This document shows positions 19,404 to 30,197 of a DNA stretch of 64,000 nt, in pieces. Under the pieces are notes generated by a model, which saw only the letters and a program-made list of their open reading frames with translations, was not told the DNA's origin and did not search any database. The position numbers were made by a program, and so were the translations under genes. The stretch is taken from NCBI RefSeq assembly GCF_000154785.2, contig NC_015730.1:2604001-2668000 (forward strand), read 5' to 3'. The stretch's first letter is position 1; the number at the start of each line of letters is the position of its first letter. The DNA is from Roseobacter litoralis Och 149 (lineage in GTDB: Bacteria > Pseudomonadota > Alphaproteobacteria > Rhodobacterales > Rhodobacteraceae).

Positions 19404-21089
19404 TCACGAATGCTCTTCTGCGGCAGTGGCGGCAAGGGCGCGATTATAGACCTTGAGGGCGTCAACATGGAACAAGGCTCCCACCAGCTCTGGTGGCCCC
19501 TCCCCTGAGGCTTTCGAGGCGACTGGCACAAAACTACGCCCGTCTTCAAACAGTGGCATTGCCGCTTCCAAGGTTGCGTTCGGGCTGAGAAAAACGCCTT
19601 CTTCGATCATCGACATGCAGGCGGATTCATCTGCCGCATTCGGATCACCCCGTCCGCGCACAAGGCCACTGACCCGGAACATAGCCAGCAGATAGGCCTG
19701 CGGCCCCGCCGCAAGGTGAATGTTGCGCCGTTCAAGCTGGGACAGGAAAAAACTGCGCGCCACAAGCTGCGTCGACAATGCCGTGGACAGCGACACCGCG
19801 ACCATCACCGCAAGACCTGTTTGCCAGTCACCGGTCAATTCAAACACGATGAGTGTCGTCGATATCGGCGCGCCCAGCACAGCGGCAGCCACCGCCCCCA
19901 TGCCCGCCAAGGCGTAAAGGGATATTGACCCGGACACATCCGGGAAGATGCTTGTTGCGATCAGACCAAAGCTCAGCCCCGTCAACGCACCGATCATCAG
20001 CGAAGGCGAGAAGACTCCGCCCCCCATGCGCCCGGCCATGGTGATTGCCACTGCCGCCGTCTTCAGCATGGCAAATACAATCGCATCCCAGAGCAATAAC
20101 TGCCCGTCCAGTGCGAGAAAAGTCGTCTCATAGCCGACGCCGATGATGTGGGGAAAGTAGATTGCGATGCCCCCGAGCATGGCACCCGCAATCGCAGGGC
20201 GCAGCCATCGCGGGATTGAAAAGCGGTCTTGTATCTTATTGCCCACATCTTCGGACCAGAACACAGCCTTCATCAAGGCCACCGCAACCAAGCCACTGAC
20301 CAGTCCGAGAATGATATAGGCGGGTAATTCCTGATAGAATTGTACTTCGTTCACAGTCGTCAGCGTGAATTCGGTCACGCCGCCAAATTCAAGCCGGTTG
20401 ATCACGGTGCCCGCGGCACTGGCAATCACAATTGGCGCGAAGGCATGGACCGCGAAATGACGCAGCACAACCTCAAGCGCGAATAATGCCCCGGCGATGG
20501 GCGCATTGAAACTCGCTGAAACCGCCGCAGCAACGGCACAGCCCAGAAGGTCGCGCCCCGTGATGCCGTCGGCAAGGATACGGCGGTTGACCCACGTCGA
20601 AATCACTGCCGCCAGATGCACGACAGGCCCCTCGCGTCCGGTAGAGCCGCCCGTGCCCAATGTGATCATCGACGCCAGCGCCGACGCGAGACCGGCTTTG
20701 GTTTCCACCCGACCATTGTTCATCGCGGCCCCGTGGATCACATCCGCAACCGAACGGGCACGGCCATCGTTCGTAAAGAGATGCAGGATGATCCCAACCA
20801 CCAAACCGCCGCCAATCGGGATGATCAAAATCATGTACCACGGCAGTGACTCCGCAAAGCTGTGCAGCAGACGTACGTCTTCGGTCCCGTAAAGATAAGT
20901 TTGTAACGCATTGATCCCTTTGCGGAAAAACAACGCCGCAAAGCCGGCGGCCACGCCCACTGCCAAAGCGATAAACCAAAACTGTATCTGGCTCGGCCCA
21001 CGGTGGCGCAACAATCGATACGCCTCCCCGAGGAAGGTCTTCAGCCTTTCGACCTGCTGGCTGAAAAAAGATCGTTTATCCCCGGACAT
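19404..21089 (-). CDS. ClC-type chloride channel or Cl-/H+ antiporter
   Basis: 561 residues, polytopic inner-membrane protein. Signature GTGGSTGREGPVVHLAA carries the gating Glu of the GREGP motif; GAPISTTLIVFELTGD is the conserved later helix. After the membrane part lies a cytoplasmic tail (about residue 485 on) that looks like a CBS-type domain (MIEEGVFLSPNATLEAAMP, GRSFVPVA). It could be a channel or an exchanger; the proton glutamate was not resolved by eye. Confidence 0.92.
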   Translation of the reverse strand: MSGDKRSFFSQQVERLKTFLGEAYRLLRHRGPSQIQFWFIALAVGVAAGFAALFFRKGINALQTYLYGTEDVRLLHSFAESLPWYMILIIPIGGGLVVGIILHLFTNDGRARSVADVIHGAAMNNGRVETKAGLASALASMITLGTGGSTGREGPVVHLAAVISTWVNRRILADGITGRDLLGCAVAAAVSASFNAPIAGALFALEVVLRHFAVHAFAPIVIASAAGTVINRLEFGGVTEFTLTTVNEVQFYQELPAYIILGLVSGLVAVALMKAVFWSEDVGNKIQDRFSIPRWLRPAIAGAMLGGIAIYFPHIIGVGYETTFLALDGQLLLWDAIVFAMLKTAAVAITMAGRMGGGVFSPSLMIGALTGLSFGLIATSIFPDVSGSISLYALAGMGAVAAAVLGAPISTTLIVFELTGDWQTGLAVMVAVSLSTALSTQLVARSFFLSQLERRNIHLAAGPQAYLLAMFRVSGLVRGRGDPNAADESACMSMIEEGVFLSPNATLEAAMPLFEDGRSFVPVASKASGEGPPELVGALFHVDALKVYNRALAATAAEEHS

Positions 21090-21157
21090 TCATTTTGCCC
21101 CTTGCGCCTTTCCTGTCTAGGTCAAGCCAGACGCAGGTGAAAGCCCTTTAGTGCCAG

Positions 21158-22807
21158 TCAGCCTGCCAACAATGCCCGCGCAGCCCCGCGCGCCTCTTCG
21201 GTGATCGTGTCTCCGGCGAGCATGCGCGCGATTTCATCGACACGCGCAGGGCGCGGCAAAGCGGTCACAGTCGAGGTCGTCATGCCGTCCGAGACATGCT
21301 TTTCCACCCGCCAGTGATGCGTGCCCAAAGCTGCAACCTGCGGCGAGTGGGTCACGACCAGAACCTGCCCACCATCTGCAATCGCCGCAAGCCTGCGCCC
21401 CACAGCATCTGCTGTCGCCCCCCCGACGCCCCGGTCTATTTCGTCGAAGATCATCGTGACACCGCTCTGGCTTTTGCTGAGGCAGACCTTGAGCGCCAAC
21501 AGAAACCGGCTGAGTTCCCCGCCCGAAGCGATCTTGTTCAACGGGCCGGATGGCGCGCCGGGATTGGTCGCAACGCTGAACGCGACAAGATCGACACCAT
21601 CAGGTCCGGCGGCGTCTTCAGTGATCCCGGTTGTAAAGATGGCCCGTTCCATTTTCAAAGGAGCAAGCTCGCCCGCTACAGCTTTATCAAGTCGAGCCGA
21701 CGCTTTGCGCCGCGCCGCCGTCAGCTTGGCCGCAGCATCAAGATACTGGTCCTCGGCCTCCCTGGCCGCTATCTGCAAGGCGGACAAATCCGCATCCCCG
21801 GCATCCAATGCGTCCAACTTTTGACGCAGGCTATTGGCATATTCCGCCAGATCATCCGCCAAAACATCATACTTGCGTGCCAAAGCACGGATGGCGAAAA
21901 GGCGTTCTTCGGTGTCTTCCAACTCGGCAGGGTTGAAGGTCAACCCTTCAATTGCGCCGACGATGCCGTCCATGGCCTCGTCCAGTTCCGTCATGGCGCG
22001 GGCCAAAGCCGCCATCGGTGCCTCCAAAGCGCCCTCTGCACGCTCCGCTGCGCCATCAAGCCAACGCAGTGCATCCGAAAAAGCGGCCTCTGCCCCCTGA
22101 TTTCCCAAAACTTCATGCGCGCGGATCACATCATTTCGGATTTTCTCAGCACCCTGCATTGCGCGGCGTTGCTGATCCAGTTCTGCCTCTTCGCCGGGCA
22201 ACGGCGCGAGCGTATCCAATTCTGCCACCGCGTGCCGCAAAAAGTCCTCTTCGTCGCGAATAGCTGCCATCGCAGCCTCTGCCGCAGCCAGTGCCTTTGC
22301 CGCTTTTCCTTTTGCGGCCCATGCTTTGCGCACTTTTGATTTCAGCGCATCAAGCTTGCCAAATTCGTCCAAAATGGCCTTGTGACCACGGGGGTTCAAC
22401 AGCCCACGGTCATCATGCTGCCCATGCAGCTCCACCAGCGTTTCCGACAAGGCCCGCAGTACCTCGCCCGAACATCGCCGATCATTGACCCAAGCGGTCT
22501 TGCGGCCATCTTGCATGTTCATGCGGCGCAACAACAGCTCATCACCGTCCGGCAGCCCCGCCTCCTGCAGAATGGCATGTGCGGGGTGATCCTCGCTCAG
22601 GTCGAACCATGCTGTCACCTCCCCCTGCTCCGCCCCCTGACGCACCAGATCAGCGCGACCGCGCCAGCCCAAAACAAAGCCGAGCGAATCCAACAAAATG
22701 GACTTGCCCGCACCGGTTTCACCAGTCAGCACGTTCAGACCCGGCTCGAAGGCAAGCTCAAGCCGGTCGATGATCAGCATGTTTTGAATATCCAGCCCGC
22801 GCAGCAT
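21158..22807 (-). CDS. recN: DNA repair ATPase RecN
   Basis: 549 residues from MLRGLDIQNMLIID, the standard RecN start; the frame is open 17 codons further into bamD. SMC-like protein in double-strand break repair. Walker A GETGAGKS at 29-36, long coiled-coil-prone Ala/Glu-rich arms in the middle, and the C-terminal signature SGGELSRFLLALK and Walker B MIFDEIDRGVGG. It is last of the lpxC-bamD-recN run downstream of the dcw cluster. Confidence 0.96.
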   Translation of the reverse strand: MLRGLDIQNMLIIDRLELAFEPGLNVLTGETGAGKSILLDSLGFVLGWRGRADLVRQGAEQGEVTAWFDLSEDHPAHAILQEAGLPDGDELLLRRMNMQDGRKTAWVNDRRCSGEVLRALSETLVELHGQHDDRGLLNPRGHKAILDEFGKLDALKSKVRKAWAAKGKAAKALAAAEAAMAAIRDEEDFLRHAVAELDTLAPLPGEEAELDQQRRAMQGAEKIRNDVIRAHEVLGNQGAEAAFSDALRWLDGAAERAEGALEAPMAALARAMTELDEAMDGIVGAIEGLTFNPAELEDTEERLFAIRALARKYDVLADDLAEYANSLRQKLDALDAGDADLSALQIAAREAEDQYLDAAAKLTAARRKASARLDKAVAGELAPLKMERAIFTTGITEDAAGPDGVDLVAFSVATNPGAPSGPLNKIASGGELSRFLLALKVCLSKSQSGVTMIFDEIDRGVGGATADAVGRRLAAIADGGQVLVVTHSPQVAALGTHHWRVEKHVSDGMTTSTVTALPRPARVDEIARMLAGDTITEEARGAARALLAG

Positions 22808-22841
22808 AGGCCCTATCCGTTTTTCGGTAATGCAGGTCGCG

Positions 22842-23708
22842 TCAGAGCCATTCGCCACGTACGGTCTGACGGTACACCTGGCCGAGCCATCCGTCCCCAG
22901 TTGCCTCCGGGCGCAACCCCTGCCCGGTCAGCAGTGCAAAACTGTCCTGATACCAAATCGTGGATTGATAGTTGTATCCGAGGATAGCCCCCGCCGTTTG
23001 CGCCTCATCCGTCAGACCAAGTGACAAATAGGCCTCAACCAGCCGGTGCAGCGCTTCTGGCGTGTGCGAGGTGGTTTGAAAGTCTTCTACCACAACGCGG
23101 AAGCGGTTGATCGCAGCGGCAAAATGGTCGCGACGCAGGTAGTAGCGGCCGATTTCCATTTCCTTACCCGCAAGGTGATCAAAGGCGAGGTCGAATTTCA
23201 GGATGGAGGCGCGCGCGTACTCGCTGTCGGGATAGCGTTCGATCGTTTGGCGTAACGCCTGAAGCGCCTGAAAGGTCAGCCCCTGATCGCGCCCGACTTC
23301 GTCGATCTGATCGTAATAGCTGAGCGCCAGCAGGTACTGCGCATAGGCGGCATCATCATCATCGGGATAAAAGTCGATGAACCGCTGCGCGGCTGACCTG
23401 CTGTTGGGATAGTCCTGATCTTGATGATACGAAAACGCCTGCATGATCAACGCGCGGCGCGCCCAATCCGAATAGGGGTACAGCCGCTCGATCTCAGCGA
23501 AATAGAAGGCAGCATCGTCAGGGCGGTTACGGGTCAGTTCGAATTCGCCGCGTTCAAAGATCTGCTCGGCCTCGAAAGCCTCCAGCGGCACTTCCTGCGG
23601 ATTGAAGAAGGTACCGGTTGTACGACCGGGATCGCTGGTGCACCCGGCAATGCCGACAACCACGAGCGCAATCGCTGAAAAACGCTGTGCAGATCCTCGC
23701 CAACTCAT
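22842..23708 (-). CDS. bamD: Outer membrane assembly lipoprotein BamD
   Basis: 288 residues from MSWRGSAQRFSAIAL, with GAAGG upstream. Lipoprotein signal ending VVGIAGC, then five TPR-like repeats (FERGEFELTRNRPDDAAFYF, YLLALSYYDQI, YYLRRDHFAAAINRF). It is part of the BAM complex that inserts beta barrels into the outer membrane. The recN reading frame begins a few dozen bases beyond its stop. Confidence 0.94.
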   Translation of the reverse strand: MSWRGSAQRFSAIALVVVGIAGCTSDPGRTTGTFFNPQEVPLEAFEAEQIFERGEFELTRNRPDDAAFYFAEIERLYPYSDWARRALIMQAFSYHQDQDYPNSRSAAQRFIDFYPDDDDAAYAQYLLALSYYDQIDEVGRDQGLTFQALQALRQTIERYPDSEYARASILKFDLAFDHLAGKEMEIGRYYLRRDHFAAAINRFRVVVEDFQTTSHTPEALHRLVEAYLSLGLTDEAQTAGAILGYNYQSTIWYQDSFALLTGQGLRPEATGDGWLGQVYRQTVRGEWL

Positions 23709-23885
23709 GCCCAGATACCTTCGATTCTTCCTCCGCAGCAGACTTTCACCCACCGCGCCCGCTTGTCCTAGCATAGAATTTCGGGAGGCAAAATGCCATT
23801 TGCGTTCACGAAGTGTATAAGCTTGTGTGACCTACCAAAGAATTTACCGGGTGATGCCGACAGGACATTCTGCAAGTGGAATTAT

Positions 23886-24809
23886 TCACGCTACGGCGGG
23901 AATTTCATCCCACACCAGACCGTATCCCGGCAGGCGTGACGCCGCAGCCTCATCGCAGACGATCATGCGTACCGCATCCGGCGTCGCGAACAGGGTGCGC
24001 AACAGTGTGTTGGTCAGGGAATGACCGGCACGCACGCCTTTGTAGTGTCCGATCAAAGGCGCACCAGCCAAGGCCAGATCGCCCAGAGCGTCGAGCATTT
24101 TATGGCGCACAGGTTCGTCGCTGTGACGCAAACCGCCCGGGCTCAGCACGCGATCCCCTTCGAAAACAACCGCGTTCTCACCAGAGTTGCCGCCCAATGC
24201 CAGACCGTTTGCGCGCATCGCATCCACGTCGGCCTGACGGCAGAACGTACGGCTGTCGCACAGTTCGCGCGCGAAGCTGCCGTTGTTCATGACCAGAGAT
24301 TTCTTTTGGTGCCCGATGGCCACGTCTTCGAAATCGATCTCGAAATCGATCTTCAATGTTTCAGCAGGCGCGAGAGTGGCCGAAGCAACTCCATCCGTGA
24401 CGGTTACCTGTTTCAGAACTTCGAAAGCACGCACCGGTGCGTTCAATGTCCGCAACCCGCGCTGCATGATCCCGCGTACGAAGGGGGCCGCCGATCCGTC
24501 AAGAATAGGCACTTCGGGACCGTCGATTTCGATCAGAGCGTTGTGCACACCACATCCCGCAAGAGCAGCCATCACATGCTCAACGGTCGATACCTGCAGA
24601 CCGGTTGCGTTCTCAAGCTTCGTGCACAGGGGTGAGCGCAACACCGCATCCCAGCGGGCCGGGATCATCCGATCGCCAACAGCAACATCGGTACGCGCAA
24701 ACCAGATCCCGTGCTCTGCCGAAGCGGGGCGGATAATCATGCTAACGCGCTGGCCTGAGTGCAGACCATAGCCGAAAAAGCTGATCGATGATTTGAGCGT
24801 CGTTTGCAC
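23886..24809 (-). CDS. lpxC: UDP-3-O-acyl-N-acetylglucosamine deacetylase LpxC
   Basis: 307 residues. Zinc deacetylase that commits UDP-GlcNAc to lipid A synthesis. Conserved STVEHVMAALAGCGVHNALI carries one zinc His, and HKMLDALGDLALAG carries the second His and Asp. The C-terminal HYKGVRAGHSLTN supplies the catalytic His. It is separated from ftsZ by a strong terminator, so it probably has its own promoter. Confidence 0.97.
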   Translation of the reverse strand: MQTTLKSSISFFGYGLHSGQRVSMIIRPASAEHGIWFARTDVAVGDRMIPARWDAVLRSPLCTKLENATGLQVSTVEHVMAALAGCGVHNALIEIDGPEVPILDGSAAPFVRGIMQRGLRTLNAPVRAFEVLKQVTVTDGVASATLAPAETLKIDFEIDFEDVAIGHQKKSLVMNNGSFARELCDSRTFCRQADVDAMRANGLALGGNSGENAVVFEGDRVLSPGGLRHSDEPVRHKMLDALGDLALAGAPLIGHYKGVRAGHSLTNTLLRTLFATPDAVRMIVCDEAAASRLPGYGLVWDEIPAVA

Positions 24810-24964
24810 GTGGCCTCCAAAAACGGCGGACTACTGTCCGGTTGCTTAGGTAACTAAGGACTGGCGAGCAAAGGCTCAACTCAATCTTTGCAACCGTCTG
24901 AAACACAACTGTTACAATTGAGCGCAAACACGCCATCATAATATTAAGCGCATGATATAAAACG

Positions 24965-24990
24965 AAAAAAGACCACCCTAAGGTGGCCTT
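24965..24990 (-). terminator. Rho-independent terminator after ftsZ
   Basis: On the minus strand GGCCACC-TTAG-GGTGGTC forms a 7-bp stem with a 4-base loop followed by six T. It lies 23 bases after the ftsZ stop. On the plus strand the same stem is followed by TTTT, but no plus-strand gene enters it. It marks the end of the dcw transcript. Confidence 0.9.
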
Positions 24991-25012
24991 TTAACGTCAT
25001 TTCGTGATCGGT

Positions 25013-26632
25013 TTAGTTGGCTTGACGGCGCAAAAACGCGGGAATTTCGATGCGTTCCTGATCCGAGTCATCGTGGTCTTGCGGCACTGCAGCGGGCGCT
25101 GCGGCCCGGTTCTGCATTTGCGGCTGTTGCCGCGGCGCAGCAGGCTGCCCCGCCTCCGCGTGCCCGGTCATGCGATTGATCAGGGAATTGATCCCGAACC
25201 GAGGGCGCTCTTCCGTGGCATCGGCTGCCACGGCTTGTGGTCTCACCTGGCCACGTGGAGCGGATTTTTCCGCCGCTGCGCGCAGGCGTGCCATCGCTTC
25301 CGGTGACGGTGTGCCCGGCGCGGGTGCGCGGGGTGCCACGAAACTGTCAGCCGCTGTGTCGACCATGTCCCGTGCCGGTTCGAATGCAGGTACATGTGGC
25401 TGATACGCAGGCGGCGGCAGATCGTTGACTTCATCCTGCGCCGGTTGCACGTCGAAAAAACCATCGTCGCTTGCAGGGGCTGCATCGCCCGCACCGTCAA
25501 GGCCTTCGAACAAGGAAGGCTCTTCCACGTGTTCGGCACTGGCTGCTACTTCCTGCGGGATTTCTGCCGCTGGCATGGTCTCTTCAAGTGGTTCCTGCAC
25601 GACAACGGGAGGAGAAAGCGGTTGCGACATGGAGCGGCGCGGCACTGGAATATCCGTATTCACATCCACCGCATCGATACCGGTTGCCACAACGCTGACC
25701 CGCATCAATCCGCCCATGTCCGTGTCGAGCGTTGAGCCAACGATGATGTTTGCATCGGGGTCGACCTCTTCGCGGATGCGGTTGGCCGCCTCGTCCAGTT
25801 CGAACAGCGTCAGATCGTGACCACCGGTGATGTTGATCAGAACACCCTTGGCACCGCGCAAAGAAATCTCGTCCAACAGCGGGTTGGCAATGGCTTTTTC
25901 AGCGGCCTGAATGGCGCGATCCTCACCGTCTGCTTCACCGGTGCCCATCATCGCCTTGCCCATTTCATCCATGACAGCGCGCACATCCGCGAAATCAAGG
26001 TTGATCAGGCCAGGGCGCACCATCAGATCGGTGACACCCTTGACGCCTTGGTACAACACATCATCCGCCATGGAAAACGCCTCGGTGAAGGTTGTTTTCT
26101 CGTTGGCAAGCCGGAACAGGTTCTGGTTCGGAATGATGATCAGCGTATCCACGACCTTTTGCAGCGCCTCAACGCCGTCTTCGGCCTGACGCATCCGCTT
26201 GCCGCCTTCAAACTGAAACGGTTTGGTCACAACGCCAACAGTCAGCACACCCAGTTCGCGCGCGGCCTGCGCGATGATAGGCGCGGCCCCCGTCCCGGTG
26301 CCGCCGCCCATACCAGCGGTGATGAAACACATATGCGCACCCGCCAGATGATCGACGATCTCTTCAATGCTTTCTTCGGCAGCTGCGGCGCCAACTGTTG
26401 CGCGCGCGCCGGCGCCAAGACCTTCGGTTACCTTGACGCCCAGTTGAACCCGGTTGTCTGATTTGGCCTGCTGCAGCGCCTGCGCGTCTGTGTTCGCGAC
26501 CACGAAATCGACGCCGTCGAGCGCTTTTTCGATCATGTTGTTTACCGCATTACCACCAGCGCCGCCGACGCCGAAAACTGTAATGCGTGGTTTGAGTTCC
26601 GCCTGTCCCGGCATCGATAAAGTAAGTGTCAT
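25013..26632 (-). CDS. ftsZ: Cell division GTPase FtsZ
   Basis: 539 residues from [17 protein letters not shown]. Tubulin-like GTPase that forms the Z-ring. The nucleotide signature GGGTGTG is at 109-115. The globular core ends near residue 315. A long low-complexity linker of about 210 residues, rich in Pro, Ala and Glu, leads to the C-terminal peptide [10 protein letters not shown] that binds FtsA. The length is well above the 383 of E. coli because of the linker, which is usual in alphaproteobacteria. Its stop is followed by a terminator. Confidence 0.97.
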   Translation of the reverse strand: MTLTLSMPGQAELKPRITVFGVGGAGGNAVNNMIEKALDGVDFVVANTDAQALQQAKSDNRVQLGVKVTEGLGAGARATVGAAAAEESIEEIVDHLAGAHMCFITAGMGGGTGTGAAPIIAQAARELGVLTVGVVTKPFQFEGGKRMRQAEDGVEALQKVVDTLIIIPNQNLFRLANEKTTFTEAFSMADDVLYQGVKGVTDLMVRPGLINLDFADVRAVMDEMGKAMMGTGEADGEDRAIQAAEKAIANPLLDEISLRGAKGVLINITGGHDLTLFELDEAANRIREEVDPDANIIVGSTLDTDMGGLMRVSVVATGIDAVDVNTDIPVPRRSMSQPLSPPVVVQEPLEETMPAAEIPQEVAASAEHVEEPSLFEGLDGAGDAAPASDDGFFDVQPAQDEVNDLPPPAYQPHVPAFEPARDMVDTAADSFVAPRAPAPGTPSPEAMARLRAAAEKSAPRGQVRPQAVAADATEERPRFGINSLINRMTGHAEAGQPAAPRQQPQMQNRAAAPAAVPQDHDDSDQERIEIPAFLRRQAN

Positions 26633-26962
26633 GATCAAATCCGCCTGTGCTGCTGCCCGCATTCGCGGGCGTTTTTTTCTGCCAATCCCGTAGCAGTGTA
26701 CCGCCTGTGCGCCAAAGGGTCACGCAAAAAACGCATAAACACCACAAAATATGGGGAATTTTAGTGCTTTGGCCGCTCAGAGTTGACCTGATCGGCAATA
26801 TCTTGCGAAAAGTTGCCGTGCTGCCATAGGCCGGCGCGCAAAGCCTTGGCGCCGGTCCCTTGAAGCACCGGGGTATTTTCGTCTGTGCGGGCGGACTGCT
26901 CGGTCTGCCTTTGGGGTGTTTTCAGCGTCTGTCAGGTCGATTCGACCCCTGCGCCGTTATTG
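26633..26962 (-). promoter_or_regulatory. ftsA-ftsZ intergenic region, probable ftsZ promoter region
   Basis: 330 bases between two genes that are tightly packed in most bacteria. It holds a GC-rich inverted repeat (CCGGCGC at 26831-26837 and GCGCCGG at 26849-26855, 11-base loop) without a T tract, and an AT-richer part at 26720-26790. The length suggests ftsZ has its own promoter or post-transcriptional control. No -35/-10 pair is convincing by eye. Confidence 0.4.
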
Positions 26963-28300
26963 TCACCAGTTGTCACGGAACCACTTGACCGCGCGCTTCA
27001 AAGAGCGGTGCGGGTAGCTGTCCGTCGGAATGTCAAAATCCCACCATTCATCCTGCGGGTGAGCGGCAAACAGCGACAGGCCGACCACCGAGGAAAACGC
27101 GGGGCCGGTGGCGGCTTGCGGCAAACCATGAACCCTGAGCGGGCGACCAAGGCGCACCTGTTGACCCAGAATTTTGCTGGCCAGACCATCAAGCCCGGGG
27201 ATTTGACTGCCCCCTCCTGTCAACACGATCTGCTGGCTTGGCAGATGCTCAAAACCCGCAGCGTCCAATCGCGCGCGCACCTCTTCGAGTATTTCTTCGA
27301 CGCGCGGGCGCATGATGCCAATCACTTCTGCGCGGCTTGCCGTGCGTCTGTCGTGTTCGAAATCGCCCGTGTCCCCCCCGATTTCGATCATTTCGCGGTC
27401 ATCAACACCCGTGGCATGGACACCGCCGTAAAATGTCTTGATCCGTTCCGCATTCGTCATGGGAATTTGCAACCCCATCGAGATATCCGAGGTGATATGA
27501 TCCCCACCCATGCGCACGGTATCCGCATAAATCATGTGCTTTTTGATAAAGATGGACACGCCCGTCGTGCCCCCGCCCAGATCAATACAGGCCGCACCGA
27601 GTTCCTGCTCATCCTCCACCAGCGAAGAGATGCCGCTGACATACGCCGAAGAGGCAATCCCCGCGAGTTCCAGATCACATCGTTTGATACAATGGGCAAG
27701 ATGTTGAATGGCGTCACCGTCCACCGTCAACATGTGCATATCAACCGACAGGCTGTTGCCCAACTGTCCGCGCGGATCGCGCAGGCCGGAGCGGTGATCC
27801 AGTGCGAAATTTACCGGCTGCGCATGCAGCACTTCGCGCCCGGCCCCATAATCCGGCACATCGCAGGCTGCCAAAACGCGCGCCACGTCATTTTCACCGA
27901 CCGCCTCACCTTCCAGCGGCACCTGCGCGTCCAAACCATAAGACCGCGGCTCAGCCCCGGCAAAACAGGCGATTACATGATCCACACGGATCCCCGCCAT
28001 CTTCTGAGCGCCCTGCAAGGCGGTGCGAATAGCTCTTTCCGTTTCGGGCATGGCGCTGATCTCACCGAACCTCACCCCGCGCGAGCGCGTCGTGCCCACG
28101 CCGATCACCCGAAACCCGGACTGCCCGGCCAGCGAGCCAATCTCCCCCTCATCCCCAAGAGGGGGCGCGCCATCAAATCGCAAAACGAGGCTGGTAATTT
28201 TGCAGGTGCCAACGTCAAGAATGGCCACCACACCACGTTGCATCGCGGCTTGGCGCATGTTGCGCATTTGTCGTTGGCTGTCATATAGATCGGTCATCAT
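26963..28300 (-). CDS. ftsA: Cell division protein FtsA
   Basis: 445 residues, actin-like ATPase that tethers FtsZ to the membrane. Seen: GVVAILDVGTCKITSLVL (phosphate 1), CIDLGGGTTGVSIF (phosphate 2), IVLTGGGSQIPGL (adenosine motif). The C-terminal residues KRAVKWFRDNW form the amphipathic membrane-targeting helix. The start is an ATG pair directly at the ftsQ stop. Confidence 0.96.
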   Translation of the reverse strand: MMTDLYDSQRQMRNMRQAAMQRGVVAILDVGTCKITSLVLRFDGAPPLGDEGEIGSLAGQSGFRVIGVGTTRSRGVRFGEISAMPETERAIRTALQGAQKMAGIRVDHVIACFAGAEPRSYGLDAQVPLEGEAVGENDVARVLAACDVPDYGAGREVLHAQPVNFALDHRSGLRDPRGQLGNSLSVDMHMLTVDGDAIQHLAHCIKRCDLELAGIASSAYVSGISSLVEDEQELGAACIDLGGGTTGVSIFIKKHMIYADTVRMGGDHITSDISMGLQIPMTNAERIKTFYGGVHATGVDDREMIEIGGDTGDFEHDRRTASRAEVIGIMRPRVEEILEEVRARLDAAGFEHLPSQQIVLTGGGSQIPGLDGLASKILGQQVRLGRPLRVHGLPQAATGPAFSSVVGLSLFAAHPQDEWWDFDIPTDSYPHRSLKRAVKWFRDNW

Positions 28301-29182
28301 TTATTGCCTTGATACCTGCCGGATTTCCCACCAGACATTGGTGGCATAGTCACTCATTTTAACGGTCGGCCGCGCGCCCAGACGTAGATCCACCCGGTTG
28401 ACATCGCGGCTTAAGATATCTTGCGCAGTATCCAGAGCGATCACACGGTCGAGCGCTTCGACCGGGCCTTCTTTGGGCAGCATGATGCGCTGGTCACGGT
28501 CAAGCACGATGTCCCACCTGCGCTCTCCAACCCGCACAATCCCCCGCAGACGCGTCCCCAAAGGACCCGCCGCGCGATAAAGGTTCAGGGCCTCTTTGAC
28601 ATGTTCCGTAGCACCCGTTCCAGCAATCAATGGCAGGTCAGGCCGGTCCATGCGCTGCGCGATCGGACCCACGTGTATTCCGTTGACATCCACCGCCGTG
28701 AGGCCCTGCGGATTGCGCCAGATGACCACCGGGATACGTGGCTCCACATCAATATGCAGAACACCACCCGGCCGGATACGCACGGTGGCAGATTTCACCG
28801 GATCAAGTGCTACGATACGGTCGCGCATATCACTCAGGTTGAGATCAAATGAACTCAGCGGGAAGTCCAGCGGCACTTCCTTGCGAATTTCTGCGGCCAG
28901 CGCGTCTGTCGCGCCATCAACAGCCATCAGTTGCACCATGAACTCTGGTCGTGTCTCGAAACTGGCGCGCGCTTCGGCCACCGTTTCCCAGATGGCGGCA
29001 CGTCGGTCCGTATCCGACAGCCACCAGGTCGCCGCACCAAAAAGCACCAGAACAGGCACCCCGGCACGCAAGAAAAGCAGAAACGCAGGCGTCAGCAACA
29101 ACCGCTGCATGCGCCACGCCCACCGCGAAGGGGCCGGATCAACGCCGCGCTCTGACGCTCTGTTTCGCATCAACGGTCGCAT
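28301..29182 (-). CDS. ftsQ: Cell division protein FtsQ
   Basis: 293 residues from [13 protein letters not shown]; a GGAGG 7 bases upstream of this ATG decides against the GTG seven codons earlier. Cytoplasmic basic N-terminus, one membrane helix (about residues 30-55), then a POTRA domain ([20 protein letters not shown]) and the FtsQ beta domain. It recruits FtsB/FtsL in the divisome. It overlaps the ddl 3' end by 13 bases. Confidence 0.94.
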   Translation of the reverse strand: MRPLMRNRASERGVDPAPSRWAWRMQRLLLTPAFLLFLRAGVPVLVLFGAATWWLSDTDRRAAIWETVAEARASFETRPEFMVQLMAVDGATDALAAEIRKEVPLDFPLSSFDLNLSDMRDRIVALDPVKSATVRIRPGGVLHIDVEPRIPVVIWRNPQGLTAVDVNGIHVGPIAQRMDRPDLPLIAGTGATEHVKEALNLYRAAGPLGTRLRGIVRVGERRWDIVLDRDQRIMLPKEGPVEALDRVIALDTAQDILSRDVNRVDLRLGARPTVKMSDYATNVWWEIRQVSRQ

Positions 29183-30090
29183 GAGGCGTCCTCCACCATC
29201 CACGCGCAGAGCTTGCCAAAGGGCATGCCCGTGGCCGCTGCCTGCTCAGGCGAAAGCGACGTGGCCGTCATGCCCGGCTGCGTGTTTGTCTCAAGCAGGA
29301 TCAGGCCCGCGGCACCCTTTGTTTCATCCCATCGGAAATCCGTGCGGCTGACACCGCGACAGCCCAAGGCATGATGCGCGCGCAGGGCATAATCCATGCA
29401 CATATCAAAGATATCGGCAGGAATATCCGCAGGCACAACGTGATGGGACCCACCGGGTTTGTATTTGGCATCATAGTCATACCAGCCGTCTGTCACGATG
29501 TCGGTGACGGTCAGCGGTCGATCCCCCACCACCGTTGTGGTCAATTCACGCCCCGGGGCAAAGGCTTCGACCATGACCTCTTGTGGCATATCCTCCGAGA
29601 GCTGTGGCGGGCCGTTCGCGGCCTCATGAACGAGGTAAACGCCCACGGAGGACCCTTCGTTATTGGGTTTGACCACATAGGGGGGCTGCATCACATGGCC
29701 TATACGCACATCGGCCGCCTTGGCGATGACGCTCGGGACCACTGGCAAGCCTGCCGCGACGAAAGCCTCTTTGCTGCGCTGCTTGTCCATCGCGAGGGCG
29801 GAGGCCAGAACACCGGAGTGGCTATAGGGCACGCCCATCCACTCCAGTAGGCCCTGCACGCAACCATCTTCGCCCCAACGACCATGCAGGCAATTCAAGA
29901 CGGCATCCGGGCCCACGTCGATCAAACGCGCGCCAAGATGCTGGCCCGCGTCAATTTCGACGACGTCATATCCTTCGTCCCGCAAAGCGGCAGCGCAGGC
30001 TTGCCCACTGGACAGCGACACTTCGCGTTCAACCGAAGGTCCGCCCAATAATACTGCCACTTTCGGGGGTGTCCTGCTCGACTGACCCAC
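29170..30090 (-). CDS. ddl: D-alanine--D-alanine ligase
   Basis: 306 residues from a GTG with AGAGG 7 bases upstream, which matches the family length; the frame is open 26 codons further but that stretch is basic and lacks a ribosome site. ATP-grasp enzyme making D-Ala-D-Ala. Seen: [48 protein letters not shown], and [10 protein letters not shown] with metal-binding Glu and Asn. Confidence 0.95.
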   Translation of the reverse strand: MGQSSRTPPKVAVLLGGPSVEREVSLSSGQACAAALRDEGYDVVEIDAGQHLGARLIDVGPDAVLNCLHGRWGEDGCVQGLLEWMGVPYSHSGVLASALAMDKQRSKEAFVAAGLPVVPSVIAKAADVRIGHVMQPPYVVKPNNEGSSVGVYLVHEAANGPPQLSEDMPQEVMVEAFAPGRELTTTVVGDRPLTVTDIVTDGWYDYDAKYKPGGSHHVVPADIPADIFDMCMDYALRAHHALGCRGVSRTDFRWDETKGAAGLILLETNTQPGMTATSLSPEQAAATGMPFGKLCAWMVEDASCDR

Positions 30091-30197
30091 CTTGGTGCCT
30101 CTGGTATGAGCCCATTCAGGGCCCGTTTTATTTTTAGTCGTCCGACTTTTGCGCCGGTTCACCGTCAATTTACATGCGGATTTTAATTCAATTTGAG

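Noticed and set aside
26885..28288. 467-codon plus-strand frame
   Set aside because: Shadow of ftsA; rich in His, Arg and Gln as expected for antisense of GC-rich coding DNA.
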